Positions 1 to 9,233 of a DNA stretch of 64,000 nucleotides are shown one piece after another. Position numbers and translations under genes: made by a program. Position 1 is the first letter of the stretch; every line of letters begins with the position of its first letter. A model generated the notes under the pieces. The model was not told where the DNA came from, ran no database searches, and saw nothing but the letters and a program-made list of their open reading frames with translations. The stretch lies in the NCBI GenBank assembly GCA_037349105.1, contig JAYJMM010000014.1:248001-312000 (forward strand). Direction: 5' to 3'. Source of the stretch: Limnomonas spitsbergensis. Its lineage: Eukaryota; Chlorophyta; Chlorophyceae; Chlamydomonadales.

Positions 1-96
1 CCTCTACCGGTTCTTGCTGCCGCCACCCCGACGTCACGGCCGCCGCCCCCGAGTCGCCGGCGGTGGTGGGGTCAACACCTGCTGACGTCCTCCTTC

Positions 97-669
97 ATGA
101 CGCTTCAATCCGAGTCGACGACGGCGAGGCGGGCGCGGACGGTCACTCCGGACACGCTCAACGCGCTCGCCTGGCGCACAGTCGATCTCCCGATGACCCG
201 CCCACAGCTCATCAAGGCGTTACCGGGTGTGAAGTCGCACTCCAAATCTTCGCACGCGGCCTACCTCCTCTTCCTCTTTCACGCGCAGACATTGCGAAAC
301 GTGTGGAAGGCGATCCCAGACTTCGACACACTGTCGGCGGCGACGGTGCGGTCTCGGAAGCCCTATGACATCTTTACGTTGTCGTACTACCCGGTTCAAC
401 CGGTCGGAGACCATGCGTTGGGCGATAGTCTGCAGCTCGTGCGCGCGCACCCTGTCATGTACGAGCGCATGCTCTCCGAATGCGAACGCCTGATGATGCT
501 CTTCCGAGCGCACCTTCTGGCCGTGGACGACATCGATCGGAAACATCGGTCCGTCGGCGACGTGAACGAGTTCCTCCGGCGCGTCACGGCGCTGCTGGTC
601 TCCGGCCCCTTTCGCTTGACGCGGACGGCCGCAGGTCGTTCGACCGGCCAGAATTACGCCAGCGGATAA
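97..669 (+). CDS. hypothetical protein
   Basis: This is an open frame of 190 codons with an ATG start, and it is the longest frame at the left edge. I recognise no family. The product is basic at the N-terminus, has a mixed hydrophobic/charged middle typical of a soluble alpha-rich protein, and shows no signal peptide or membrane segment. It lies 63 bp upstream of the fibre-like gene on the same strand, so the two could share a transcriptional context. It is annotated because it fills the space without low complexity and its overlapping frames are shorter. Confidence 0.55.
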   Translation: MTLQSESTTARRARTVTPDTLNALAWRTVDLPMTRPQLIKALPGVKSHSKSSHAAYLLFLFHAQTLRNVWKAIPDFDTLSAATVRSRKPYDIFTLSYYPVQPVGDHALGDSLQLVRAHPVMYERMLSECERLMMLFRAHLLAVDDIDRKHRSVGDVNEFLRRVTALLVSGPFRLTRTAAGRSTGQNYASG

Positions 670-732
670 AAACTCTGTCCGTCCAGTAATACGAAGTTCG
701 GCCCAGCAAGCCGTTTTACTTACGTCGAAGAC

Positions 733-3201
733 ATGGGTGCTGTCACCGTGGTCTCACTCGTCTTACTCGTGATCGCCTTCGTCGCGCTGACCGTTGCTGC
801 GGTCATCCTCTTCGTCAAACAGAATCGCACCGCGCACGACGTGTCCGACGTCTCCAGGGACGTCGAACACGTCGCAGGGGCGATCTCGGAGCACGAGGTC
901 GCTCAAAAACGCGAGGTCGACACCGGCCGCATCCTGCTCTCGGACAGCGCGATGCTCACCACCGCGGCGCCTTGCGGGGTGAACCCGCCCGGCAGCACTC
1001 GAGAACTCCCTCCCTCCGACAATGGGTATGCACGGACATGCCGACCACGCGAGCATTGCATACAGGACTACGGCGGCGATGCGCATGCATGCCCTGTCAA
1101 CGACACTTGCAATCGACCCGACCCCGAAGGACGCGGCGGCGATCGACAGTATTGCAAACAGCCGCCGCCTGTGGTCAAACCACCCTCGCCGAGCAAGTGC
1201 GAAGGCTTCTTGTCTCCGCTTCCGACTCCCCCCCCGCCGCCGCCAGCGGGTAGCAGAAGCGAATGGATGTACTTGACGGACCCGAGTGGAAGCCGATTCC
1301 TCAAAGGCGGCTTGGCAGCCGCTTCTGCGTGGCTGATCGACGGCGCAACTGTCGACGAGGGCGCCTGTGTGTCAGAGCGCTCGCCTGGCGGCGGTTCCGT
1401 GGCGCGGGGAGGCTCGGTATGCTTCGGTGGGGCAGCGGGAGAGAGGGGGGCGTTAAACCTGATCGGTCGTGCGCCGGGCCCGGACGGTGCGCGGCGCGTG
1501 CACGTGTGGGACGAGCTCGAGACGGAGGGGCGCGTTATGGCCGGCAGCTACCGGGTCGGAAAGGAAGCGGTTGCCGGGGGCGCCGGTGCGGTGTCGATGT
1601 CGGTCGTCCAAGACAGTGAAGACATGGGCGGTTTCGAGTCCGAAGGCCTCGTTGGCCGGTCCGTCCTCAAGCTGGAGGGTGGCGGCGTCGGCACCGAGGC
1701 AGGGCTGTTCGTACCCAAGGGCGGCGTGCGCACGGATGGATACGTCATGGCCGGCGGGCCTGTCGTGTCGCTCAATGGCATGCTGACGGTGGGAGACGTC
1801 ATGACCTTCGGCGACACCGCGACGACAGGGACGTCTGCGTTTGTTGGAGATTCGGTGTTCGGCGGAGCCGTAGGCGTCATGGGTGACGTGCTTGTCAACC
1901 ACAAAATGTGCGTCGGCTCCCCCGTGTGCGGCTTTCCAAAATTGAAAGGGGAGTCAGCGGCACCGCTGACACAGAACACGGTGTACGGGACGACGCGGGT
2001 CGAGGGAGACCTGAGCATGCCCAGAGGTATCACCGTGACCAACAACGACCCGGGGCCCATGATAGAAAAGAAATACGGCGTCGGGAACGGCGATCGATAC
2101 GGCGTCGGTCAGTTTCAAAATGGCGCGATGCGCATGTACACTGCGCGACAATACGGCCCTGCGACGGCCAGCCTCAGCGTGGCCGAGGGCGACGGCAGGT
2201 TCACGGATGTGGTGACGGTAGATCACGCACAGGGCGGGGGGGAGACGGCGACGATCAACGGAAAACTGGTGGTAAAGCGAGGCAATGGAGACTGGAACTG
2301 GGTGAGAGTTGACGGAAACCACGGAGACAATGTCCAGCTCGGGAGCGACGGTGTCAATAGAGGCATATGGGCAGAAGGACAACGAGACTTCTCGGTGTAC
2401 AACCAGGGAAACCGGGGTCTGACCGTGAAGCAGGACGGGACGGTCGACATGTCGAAGAATGGATTCGCAAGTGTGAAGGGCTTCATGGCCCCGGGATCTC
2501 TCACGATCGGAGACATTTCGAATGACTTCGGGGGGAGCACGAACTGGAACAACAACACGGCCGGACTCATGATGGAGGCCAAGGACAACACAGAGATCGC
2601 AGTGCACGATAGCGGCACGCGGCTGGCGAGCCTGATGCAATACCAGGGAGGCCCCAACGAGATCACCGTTGGCCGAGACATGGGCTGGGGCCCGGCAGCC
2701 AGCGTGAAAATAGCTGGACCGCTGAACATCAACGAGGGGAACAGCGACGGCTCGAAGCGTGGAATCAACTTGTGGAGCAAGAACGACAAACGCTTCGGCA
2801 TGTGGATGGGCGAAACCAGCCAGAACGGAGGGAAGAATCTGAACGGCGGCCCAGTGGCCGACGGTGATATCTCGAACCATTCGGTGCGCTTCAGCACCGG
2901 CAACTGGGGGGGGCATGGCTTCGTCTTCCAGAACAGCGACGGCCGGAACCTCATGTCCATCAAGGGGGACGACGGGCGCACCAATGTGTACGGCCCTCTG
3001 AATGTCAAGGGTGACAATGCGAAGATATGCATCGGAAACACGTGCCTCAGCGAGGCCGCTCTGAAGGTTATGTTGGCGGCACCGTTGGTGGCGCCGCCAG
3101 CGGCACCGTTGGTGGCGCCGTTAGCGAGGCCGTTGGTGGCGCCGTTAGCGAGGCCGTTGGTGGCGCCGTTAGCGAGGCCGTTGGTGGCGCCGTCTAGGTG
3201 A
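733..3201 (+). CDS. membrane-anchored fibre-like virion protein
   Basis: The protein has 822 residues. Residues 1-30 form one hydrophobic segment (VVSLVLLVIAFVALTVAAVI) followed by a short charged stretch. Next come a Cys-rich, Pro-rich region (about 75-165) and a long Gly/Asn/Asp-rich body of beta-type repeats resembling viral tail or fibre shafts. A short Cys motif near the C-terminus (AKICIGNTCLSEAAL) precedes a repeat tail of APLARPLV units. Membrane-anchored collagen- or fibre-like proteins of this kind are common on giant virus surfaces. The role as a surface fibre is inferred from composition and architecture, and no enzyme motif was seen. The tail repeat is a 24-bp minisatellite that can change length in frame. 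Confidence 0.6.
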   Translation: MGAVTVVSLVLLVIAFVALTVAAVILFVKQNRTAHDVSDVSRDVEHVAGAISEHEVAQKREVDTGRILLSDSAMLTTAAPCGVNPPGSTRELPPSDNGYARTCRPREHCIQDYGGDAHACPVNDTCNRPDPEGRGGDRQYCKQPPPVVKPPSPSKCEGFLSPLPTPPPPPPAGSRSEWMYLTDPSGSRFLKGGLAAASAWLIDGATVDEGACVSERSPGGGSVARGGSVCFGGAAGERGALNLIGRAPGPDGARRVHVWDELETEGRVMAGSYRVGKEAVAGGAGAVSMSVVQDSEDMGGFESEGLVGRSVLKLEGGGVGTEAGLFVPKGGVRTDGYVMAGGPVVSLNGMLTVGDVMTFGDTATTGTSAFVGDSVFGGAVGVMGDVLVNHKMCVGSPVCGFPKLKGESAAPLTQNTVYGTTRVEGDLSMPRGITVTNNDPGPMIEKKYGVGNGDRYGVGQFQNGAMRMYTARQYGPATASLSVAEGDGRFTDVVTVDHAQGGGETATINGKLVVKRGNGDWNWVRVDGNHGDNVQLGSDGVNRGIWAEGQRDFSVYNQGNRGLTVKQDGTVDMSKNGFASVKGFMAPGSLTIGDISNDFGGSTNWNNNTAGLMMEAKDNTEIAVHDSGTRLASLMQYQGGPNEITVGRDMGWGPAASVKIAGPLNINEGNSDGSKRGINLWSKNDKRFGMWMGETSQNGGKNLNGGPVADGDISNHSVRFSTGNWGGHGFVFQNSDGRNLMSIKGDDGRTNVYGPLNVKGDNAKICIGNTCLSEAALKVMLAAPLVAPPAAPLVAPLARPLVAPLARPLVAPLARPLVAPSR
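3092..3197 (+). repeat. 24-bp in-frame minisatellite
   Basis: The unit GCGCCGTTAGCGAGGCCGTTGGTG is repeated about three to four times at the 3' end of the fibre-like gene, encoding APLARPLV. The copies are nearly identical, which implies recent slippage or unequal exchange. Confidence 0.85.
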
Positions 3202-3489
3202 GAACATCCACCAGCCCACGGGTGCATGTTTTGGCATTTTTTACAGCCCAGAGGTGGATCGCAGAAAAGGCCCTCACGCCATTGACAACAAAGCCTGCCC
3301 TGAAGATGAACCGAATTCTACAGGCGACGACGATGTGAATGTTGTGTTCCGTGCGTTGTCAACGACCATTAACTGAACGGGACGTGATTCCCAATAAGCA
3401 CAAATGTTACATGAAAAATTGTTTCATGGTCTTAAAAAAAAGTGATCCAGGCGAGCTCGGCATGCATCGATCGTCCTCCCAGTGATGCC

Positions 3490-3963
3490 CTACCGTCCAG
3501 ATGATTTGCGAATCCAAGCCTCCGCCATGCGACACACCAGCATGCTCCTCTTCGCGTACGCCTCAGCAACACTGCATGTATGTATGCCGAGTATCCATTG
3601 GTTGATCTCAGCCTCCTGCCAGATGCCGTACATCCCCAGGTGGGCCAGTGCAGCCAGGATGCCAGCCGTCCATTTTCCAAGATCCTCGGCCGCGAGGTCG
3701 AAGAATTTCCTGGGCACGATCAGGAGACCCTGCACGCCGAATTCGTAGTGTGCAGGGATCGCGTCATTGTCCTCCTCGTCGGACACGTCGACGAAATGCT
3801 GAAAGTCGCCGTTCGAGAACGTCTCCGCTGGGATCTCCACGCCCGACAGATTCATTGCATGCAGATTGTCCTCGCCTTCGTAGTGCACGTCGATCAGGTA
3901 CGTCGCCGCGCTCTTTGCAAGTTCCTTCATGTAGGCGACGGTGGCGGCGGTAGAAGAAGACAT
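3490..3963 (-). CDS. hypothetical acidic soluble protein
   Basis: The protein has 157 residues, starts at ATG and is predicted soluble. It has an acidic middle (DVSDEEDNDA around residues 58-67) and a helical C-terminal half containing several Trp. I recognise no family. The 290 bp to its right-hand neighbour's end (3202-3489) hold no convincing gene. The upstream side (3964-4020) is AT-rich with TATA-like words (ATTATATCC, AAATATATG), suggesting a promoter reading leftwards. Confidence 0.55.
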   Translation of the reverse strand: MSSSTAATVAYMKELAKSAATYLIDVHYEGEDNLHAMNLSGVEIPAETFSNGDFQHFVDVSDEEDNDAIPAHYEFGVQGLLIVPRKFFDLAAEDLGKWTAGILAALAHLGMYGIWQEAEINQWILGIHTCSVAEAYAKRSMLVCRMAEAWIRKSSGR

Positions 3964-4347
3964 AGCGATGGATATAATACTCGTTGTTGCGAACCCTCCT
4001 TGTAAATATATGCTTTACCCTGCACACATCTCAATCTTTTTAAGTGTGAACCCGGCTCCCACACCGTCCGAAATCGTGCATGTGACAATCGGGACCTTCG
4101 CGCTCAGTGTCAGTCGCTTCAGTTGTCAGTTGAACGAATCCTGGCTGCACCGCAAAGACTGCCCACTCGCATGCTGACCATTCATCCATTCAGCGCATGC
4201 TCGTCCCGAGGGCGCGCGTCTGCGGCGATTGAAGCGTCACGCCCGCGGCGTACAGGTTTGACTTTCGGGTGATGTAGTAGAAGCGCTCGCGCAGACCCGA
4301 GGGAGGCAGGGCGCCGAGCAACAGTAAGAACACGAGTAACAACACGA

Positions 4348-5523
4348 ATGATTGAGATGACGACAGCAGAGGCGGACGCGACCGCCGTGGTGGCATGCTG
4401 TAAGAGCTTGATGACAGACATGTCGAAAAAAATGGGTGCGGCTCCATATGCTTCACATAACTCAAAGCACCTCACATTCACCCACGCCATTCCCTCGTGT
4501 TGCATGCAATCTATCGCCATGCCCAAGCAATTATCTATGAACGAGTTTGTCGCTGTGCACCATTACAAGAACACGCTGAGCATGTTTGACGAGACGGGCA
4601 AGAAAACCGATGTTGACAGCCCCGTCGACGATATCACCGTGATGACGTTGGGGCTGGGACTGAACCAGCTCCTAGCCGTGACTGGCGCCAGCAAGCTATG
4701 TAGCATCGATATGGACAGGGGTTCCATTGTCGCGCAGTGGAAAGACGTCGAGGATGAACTCACCAACGTGGTCTGCGCTCAAGAATCCGTGGCGATGCTG
4801 CATGCAAGGAGCACTCTGTACCGACGGGACGTGCGCACACACCGACACGCAGGCGCCCTCCATACCGCGATCGAGGCCGTCAACAAGGACGCCAAGAAAG
4901 AGCACCTCGTGATCTTCCTCTCCGAACACGAGGAGCGCGGCGTCACCTTCTGGTCCCTCGACCACGCCCAGCGTCTGAACGTCGGCGTCGTCCTCCCTGT
5001 TCCGGGCATGACACAAAAGGTGCGCAAGAACACCCATGTGGTGCGCACGATAGACGCACACACGATGGAGGACGGACGGACGATTGTGGTCGCGGCGACC
5101 TCGGATACGGTTGCTGCGATTCTGGTGTCCAAGGACATGCGTGAAGTCACGCGCAGATTCCGATGCCCCCTGCCGCCTCCCGAGTATGGTTTGAGCTGGG
5201 TCAACAGCGCGCATGTGATGCAGTTCACAGATGCGCGATGCGCCTCTCTGGATACATTCGCAATCGCGGTGTACCTGGACGACTCCCGCAATGTCGTCCT
5301 CTTCGAGATGCCAGACGACTCGAATCGTACGGCACTTCCCACGGGCGTGGAGGATCTGCACATCCAAGGCGTTTGCAGCCAAGTAGCGGCCTTCGGAGTG
5401 AGCGCCGACGATAGGAGACACGCAGGTATGACCCTCCTCGGGAAGGGACGCGGGCGTGACACGTTCCAGTTCGAGCACGTCGCCTACTCCAAGGTCGCAG
5501 ACGAGGACCAATCCGAGAACTGA
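4348..5523 (+). CDS. hypothetical, possible beta-propeller-like protein
   Basis: The frame encodes 391 residues from ATG 4348. An in-frame ATG at 4519 gives 334 residues and may be the true start, because the first 57 residues look unstructured. The body alternates short hydrophobic strands with polar turns. One stretch (KLCSIDMDRGSIVAQWKDV) has the look of a propeller blade of the kind seen in VID27/WD40 proteins, where a chain converts to SxDxxxGxxVxxW. That resemblance is weak. The 3' end overlaps the convergent membrane-protein gene by about 40 bp, which is normal for compact viral genomes. Confidence 0.5.
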   Translation: MIEMTTAEADATAVVACCKSLMTDMSKKMGAAPYASHNSKHLTFTHAIPSCCMQSIAMPKQLSMNEFVAVHHYKNTLSMFDETGKKTDVDSPVDDITVMTLGLGLNQLLAVTGASKLCSIDMDRGSIVAQWKDVEDELTNVVCAQESVAMLHARSTLYRRDVRTHRHAGALHTAIEAVNKDAKKEHLVIFLSEHEERGVTFWSLDHAQRLNVGVVLPVPGMTQKVRKNTHVVRTIDAHTMEDGRTIVVAATSDTVAAILVSKDMREVTRRFRCPLPPPEYGLSWVNSAHVMQFTDARCASLDTFAIAVYLDDSRNVVLFEMPDDSNRTALPTGVEDLHIQGVCSQVAAFGVSADDRRHAGMTLLGKGRGRDTFQFEHVAYSKVADEDQSEN

Positions 5524-6014
5524 GGCTGCGCGCCGTCGAACCCCTGCAAGCCGGATCCGCCTTCAAAGAGCGCCCCGCCGCACATGACGATCTCGTTGTC
5601 GTAGTTGCCGACGACCAAGCGTCCGTGATGGTGGCAATCACTACCGGTTGAAGCCTCCGATGCGGCGTCAGGTGCACCCTTTTGTTTCGGCGAAGGCTCA
5701 GAGGGGAGCGACATGGGAGGACGCATCTCCGACGACGGGGCGGAGGCGGCAGGCGGTTCGGATGACGCGTCGCCGAAGACGTACTCGTGCAGCAGCAGGG
5801 AGGCGTCGGCGGTGTCACCCGTCGGCGGCGTCTCGGTCGCAGGAGGCGTCGGAGCAGATGCAAGCGGGTGCTGTGTGCCTGCCGCCGACGTCAAGGGTCC
5901 GACGGGCTCTTCAATTTCCAACATCGTTTTCGCTGCGAAGTGCACGATGAGTATGAGCAGCACGAATATCACGCCGTTCTTCAGCGAATTTGAAATTACG
6001 GCCGAGCCTGCCAT
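5484..6014 (-). CDS. small single-pass membrane protein, probable virion component
   Basis: The protein has 176 residues. An N-terminal polar stretch (MAGSAVISNSLKNG) leads into one strong transmembrane segment (about 15-32, VIFVLLILIVHFAAKTM). A long Pro/Ala/Ser/Thr-rich linker follows, then a short conserved-looking C-terminus containing SDCHHHGRLVVGNYDNEI. Proteins with a very short N-tail, one helix and a disordered ectodomain are frequent among NCLDV inner-membrane virion proteins. I infer that role but cannot name the family with certainty. Confidence 0.55.
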   Translation of the reverse strand: MAGSAVISNSLKNGVIFVLLILIVHFAAKTMLEIEEPVGPLTSAAGTQHPLASAPTPPATETPPTGDTADASLLLHEYVFGDASSEPPAASAPSSEMRPPMSLPSEPSPKQKGAPDAASEASTGSDCHHHGRLVVGNYDNEIVMCGGALFEGGSGLQGFDGAQPQFSDWSSSATLE

Positions 6015-6169
6015 GTGTGATGTGTGATGTGTGACGAGGGCTCCGTCCGATCTGATCTGATTGCAACCGCGAAAAAAACGAGGGGCGAGTGCGGTGCGCG
6101 TATTCTCGGGGCGAGAATTTTAGGTGGGCAGCCTCCGATGAACACACCACCAGCACGGCATATCCCACT

Positions 6170-6580
6170 ATGGCGGACAATCTCGGATTCAGCACTCGGG
6201 AGACAAAGGAATTCAGGGAATGCAGGGAGTATCCCGATGATGATTTCAGGGCATTCAAGGCGTTCAAGGCGATCAAGGCGTTCGAGACGTTCAAGGCGTT
6301 CAATGCGTTCAATGCGTTCAATGCGTCCAGGGCAGTCGAGACGGTCAAGGCGGTCGAGGCAGTCGAGGCAGTCGAGGCAGTCGAGGCAGTCGAGGCAGTC
6401 GAGGCAGTAAAAACATACCTATCCAAAGCGCCGTCGTCTCGACCACCCCCGCGTAAGCCGCCTGCCAAGCCTGCGTGTGCGAGCACCTCGGCCCTCAAAA
6501 AAGAGGCAGTTGCGAGAGCCGCCAGGGCGTCTCTAGCTGCTGTAGCCGAACGAGCTGCTGCCGAGTCTGCTGAGACGTAA
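6170..6580 (+). CDS. repeat-containing Lys/Ala-rich protein
   Basis: I place the start at ATG 6170 (MADNLGFSTRE), which gives 136 residues; the frame stays open upstream to 6089. The middle consists of triplet-residue repeats (KAF, NAF, then VEA) encoded by nine-nucleotide tandem units. The C-terminus is Pro/Lys- then Ala-rich and probably helical. A DNA-binding or packaging role would fit the composition but nothing proves it. The gene could also be a spurious frame through a minisatellite. Confidence 0.35.
   Translation: MADNLGFSTRETKEFRECREYPDDDFRAFKAFKAIKAFETFKAFNAFNAFNASRAVETVKAVEAVEAVEAVEAVEAVEAVKTYLSKAPSSRPPPRKPPAKPACASTSALKKEAVARAARASLAAVAERAAAESAET
6250..6410 (+). repeat. nonamer minisatellite block (AAGGCGTTC then GAGGCAGTC)
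   Basis: Imperfect nine-base units (AAGGCGTTC, AATGCGTTC) grade into near-perfect GAGGCAGTC units between about 6354 and 6408. The unit length keeps the frame open. Confidence 0.85.
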
Positions 6581-6760
6581 AACGCGTGGCGTGCGGCGAA
6601 TCAAATGCATCCCATGCATGCATCCCATGCATCCCATGCGCGCCGAGGTGTGTCCGAGGTGTGTCCGATAACGTCGTGTTCCTCGCCGCGCAGTCCGCAG
6701 CGCCACTGCTGACCACGCGCCCGTAGTATTCGATGTGGGCCAGTGCCACATTATTACATT

Positions 6761-7903
6761 TTACATGCCTGTAATCACTGGTCGAGCCCGGTTCTTCTGC
6801 CCATAGCTGGATGTTGCCTCGAGCTTCGCCATATTGAACCCTACAATGAAGTCGGCGATGTTTCCAGGCGTGGCCTTCACGTTTGTGTTGTACAGAGCTC
6901 TCTTTTCGGTAGAGCAGAGTGTGGTCAGAACCTGCAGGAACCCGATGGATCCCGCTGCAGACGCCGATGATGCCTTTTTGATGGAGTACAGCGTTGATCG
7001 CTGACCCTTGATAGATACGTGTAGCGGCACGTACTTTTTGAGATAACCCATGTCCCTGGAAGTGATGTCGATCAAGCTCGTGAGGATCGTCCTCTCGCAC
7101 TCTGGCATTTCCGCGTTGGGTGCCTCGAGGCATGGCAGGCTCAGCAGGCTGTACCCCCGGACGGTCTCTTCGATCACCTTCGGCAGCGGCTTGGATGCGC
7201 TGGTGCTGCTTTGGCACTTGAGAGCTACGAGTTTCTTGAAGTCTCCAGATTCTAGCAGTTTCGAGGAAAAGTTCTTCATCAGTCGCTTCTCATCAAAGCA
7301 AACGTTCTCGATGAACAGGAGTCCGGCCCTGCGTTTCTCTTTGCGCAGCTGCCCAAACTGTTGCACGATGTAGTCGCGTCTCGGGATGTCAGTGTTTGTG
7401 GCGTCCAGGACTGCGACACCACCCTGGCCGACGTCCATCATCGCGGCCCTGATGCACACCTTGGCGAATGCGTCGTTGAGAACCTTGAAATGAGAGAACA
7501 GGTGCCCCGGGATAGCCTTGCTGCTGCTCAGCCAAGCCTGCAACTCTTCGCGCACCCCTCGCTCCCCCAGCAGGGCGCGGTCGGCGTATTTTTTGACGTG
7601 GCACATCCGGATGAACCCTTCCACGTCGCCCCGAAAAGTCTTCTGGATCTGCCGCTCCCAAGCCCGGCGGTAGTCGCCTGCGTTATACATGCGCGCATGG
7701 CGCCCGTGCATTTGGAAGTACTGCTGGATAATGCCGAAAGACGCCGACTTGCCTCTGGCGGGGGGCCCCACCATCGCGACGAACAACCCGTCCTGAGGGT
7801 CGATCTCCACGGTCCTTCCCTTGCACGCGTCATTACAGAACCGGTCCTTCTCGAAGTGCCCTTTCAGCTTGCGGAATACCTTGGCATACTCGCAGCCAGA
7901 CAT
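6761..7903 (-). CDS. 6-phosphofructo-2-kinase domain protein
   Basis: The protein has 380 residues and carries the signature of the 6PF2K kinase domain of PFKFB enzymes, which make fructose-2,6-bisphosphate, the allosteric activator of glycolytic phosphofructokinase. Visible motifs in order: Walker A GPPARGKS (46-53), MYNAGDYRR (72-80) equivalent to the family's FNxGxYRR, DATNTDIPRR (167-176) equivalent to DATNTTRERR, and LFIENVCFDE (196-205) equivalent to FIESICxD. No phosphoglycerate-mutase-like bisphosphatase domain (no RHGE motif) follows; the C-terminal 150 residues are divergent. The kinase fold is well supported. Activity on fructose-6-phosphate is inferred. Its role would be to redirect host carbon flux. 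It could instead be a related P-loop polynucleotide or sugar kinase. Confidence 0.8.
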   Translation of the reverse strand: MSGCEYAKVFRKLKGHFEKDRFCNDACKGRTVEIDPQDGLFVAMVGPPARGKSASFGIIQQYFQMHGRHARMYNAGDYRRAWERQIQKTFRGDVEGFIRMCHVKKYADRALLGERGVREELQAWLSSSKAIPGHLFSHFKVLNDAFAKVCIRAAMMDVGQGGVAVLDATNTDIPRRDYIVQQFGQLRKEKRRAGLLFIENVCFDEKRLMKNFSSKLLESGDFKKLVALKCQSSTSASKPLPKVIEETVRGYSLLSLPCLEAPNAEMPECERTILTSLIDITSRDMGYLKKYVPLHVSIKGQRSTLYSIKKASSASAAGSIGFLQVLTTLCSTEKRALYNTNVKATPGNIADFIVGFNMAKLEATSSYGQKNRARPVITGM

Positions 7904-7999
7904 CTTTTTATCAGTGTTCGTTATTTTTAATTCGCGGGCCCAGAGCCCCTTGCCCTCGCATCCGACTGCAAGCGTTGCAATCCGATGCTGCCAAACCCA

Positions 8000-8295
8000 T
8001 GACAGAATGTTATTTTGTTCTGGGACATCCCCACGTCGACCTCTTGACGCGGACCCATTTTTGGTGTTTGTTTCAGTGGTCCCTTTTCAAGGGGTGCCGT
8101 CGGATAACAGAGAACCTGCCTCGAGACATCATTTGATGGAGTGGGTGTCACGCAATCTGAGAACCTGCCTTCCTTTTCCGACAGAACGGTTCAGGCCTAG
8201 TTATTTACGAACCCATCTCTGTACGCTGGACACGAGCGCGGTCACGCCCAATTGGTAGACGGTCATATGTCCCAATTTATTCCTGGTGCTGAGTG
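8000..8295 (+). mobile_element. Tc1/mariner-family deletion derivative (MITE-like)
   Basis: This copy retains both characteristic ends of the dispersed family. The left side reads TTATTTTGTTCTGGGACATCC followed by CACGTCGACCTCTTGACGCG. The right side reads ACGCCCAATTGGTAGACGGT and closes with TTATTCCTGGTGCTGAGTG followed by TA. The interior is reduced to about 200 bp and has no coding capacity. The left terminus is degenerate, whereas the right terminus keeps the TA target dinucleotide. Confidence 0.75.
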
Positions 8296-8329
8296 TATGA
8301 CATGTATACGGCACGTCGGGGAAACTGTG

Positions 8330-8690
8330 CGTGGGTGTACCCACGACCACCCAGTGCGGATGCCACCCGACAACTGTGGGTTCCCCCACGTGGGTCCATC
8401 CCCCTCCCGCGTGGGTGTACGCGTGGGGTACACCATAGGATGAACACGCGTGGGTGTCGCCACGGTGGGCGGACCCGCGTGGTGTAACCCAGATGTGTGA
8501 CCCTGCATGGGTGCCCGCGACGATGGAACCCCGCGTGGGTGTACGCGTGGGGTACACCATTGGGTGAACACGCGTGGGTGCCGCCACGGTGGGTGCAGTA
8601 GTGGGTTATCCCAGTGGGTGGTGACAATCCCCAATGGGTAACCCCACGGCGGGTATGCCCATCGACTGCACCCCACGCACAGTTTCAGTA
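8330..8690. repeat. GTGGGTG-rich degenerate repeat region
   Basis: This non-coding block is packed with CGTGGGTG/CACCCACG words in both orientations. A segment starting CGCGTGGGTGTACGCGTGGG (about 8408-8470) recurs almost unchanged about 126 bp later (about 8534-8598). The frames crossing it are Trp/His/Pro-rich artefacts of the repeat. Local self-complementarity could form hairpins. Confidence 0.75.
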
Positions 8691-8740
8691 TAAATTGCCG
8701 GTCAGTGTGGCGCCGCCCAGGTATCTGGGTCCGTGAACGT

Positions 8741-9233
8741 CGTGCCCTGGACTCCTGTCAATCGTCTCGAAGGTGGCTTTGCATCTCAAGGGGACATACG
8801 ATGACCGTTCAGTGTCGGAACATTAGATTTTAGCGCAATAACGCGAAAGATGCGGAATAGTCTGCGAAACGACTTTCGTAAAGACATTGGAAAGCGACAA
8901 AGAGGCGGAGAGGCCATGCCGCCGACGCGAACTCATCATGCTGCTGCTGCTACTGCTGCTGCAGCATGATGATGAATACAGCGAAGTGATCGGGATGATG
9001 GAGTCGTCTCTTGGTCCGTGGCCATACAGCAAGCCCAACCTGACAATCGCCTCGAAGCTGGCTTTGCACTTGGAAGGATGTGAAACACTGTTTTTAAACA
9101 TGTGGTGTGCGCCGTGCCACGCAGGGAAAATTAGATTGCACGGATCAGTAATCTTGTATCACTGCACAGACAAGCGAACACACACTGCAACTCACAGATT
9201 ACCCGGTCAATCAACCACACGTTGCCTGAAACC
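8741..9233 (+). pseudogene. gene-end fragments related to the following gene
   Basis: About 8741-8800 and 9025-9075 each contain a decayed version of the 3' end of the neighbouring gene at 9234-10187. The shared sequence is the region coding for an SIALKLALHLKD-like end, for example CTCGAAGCTGGCTTTGCACTTGGAAGGATGTG against CTGAAGCTGGCGTTGCATCTCAAGGATGTG. They look like remnants of tandem duplicates. No intact frame remains. A TATA-like word (CAGTATAAATTG) sits at 8686. Confidence 0.5.

Noticed and set aside
1954..3227. Long minus-strand frames under the fibre-like gene
   Set aside because: GC-rich shadow frames; no motifs, while the plus strand gives a coherent membrane-anchored protein.
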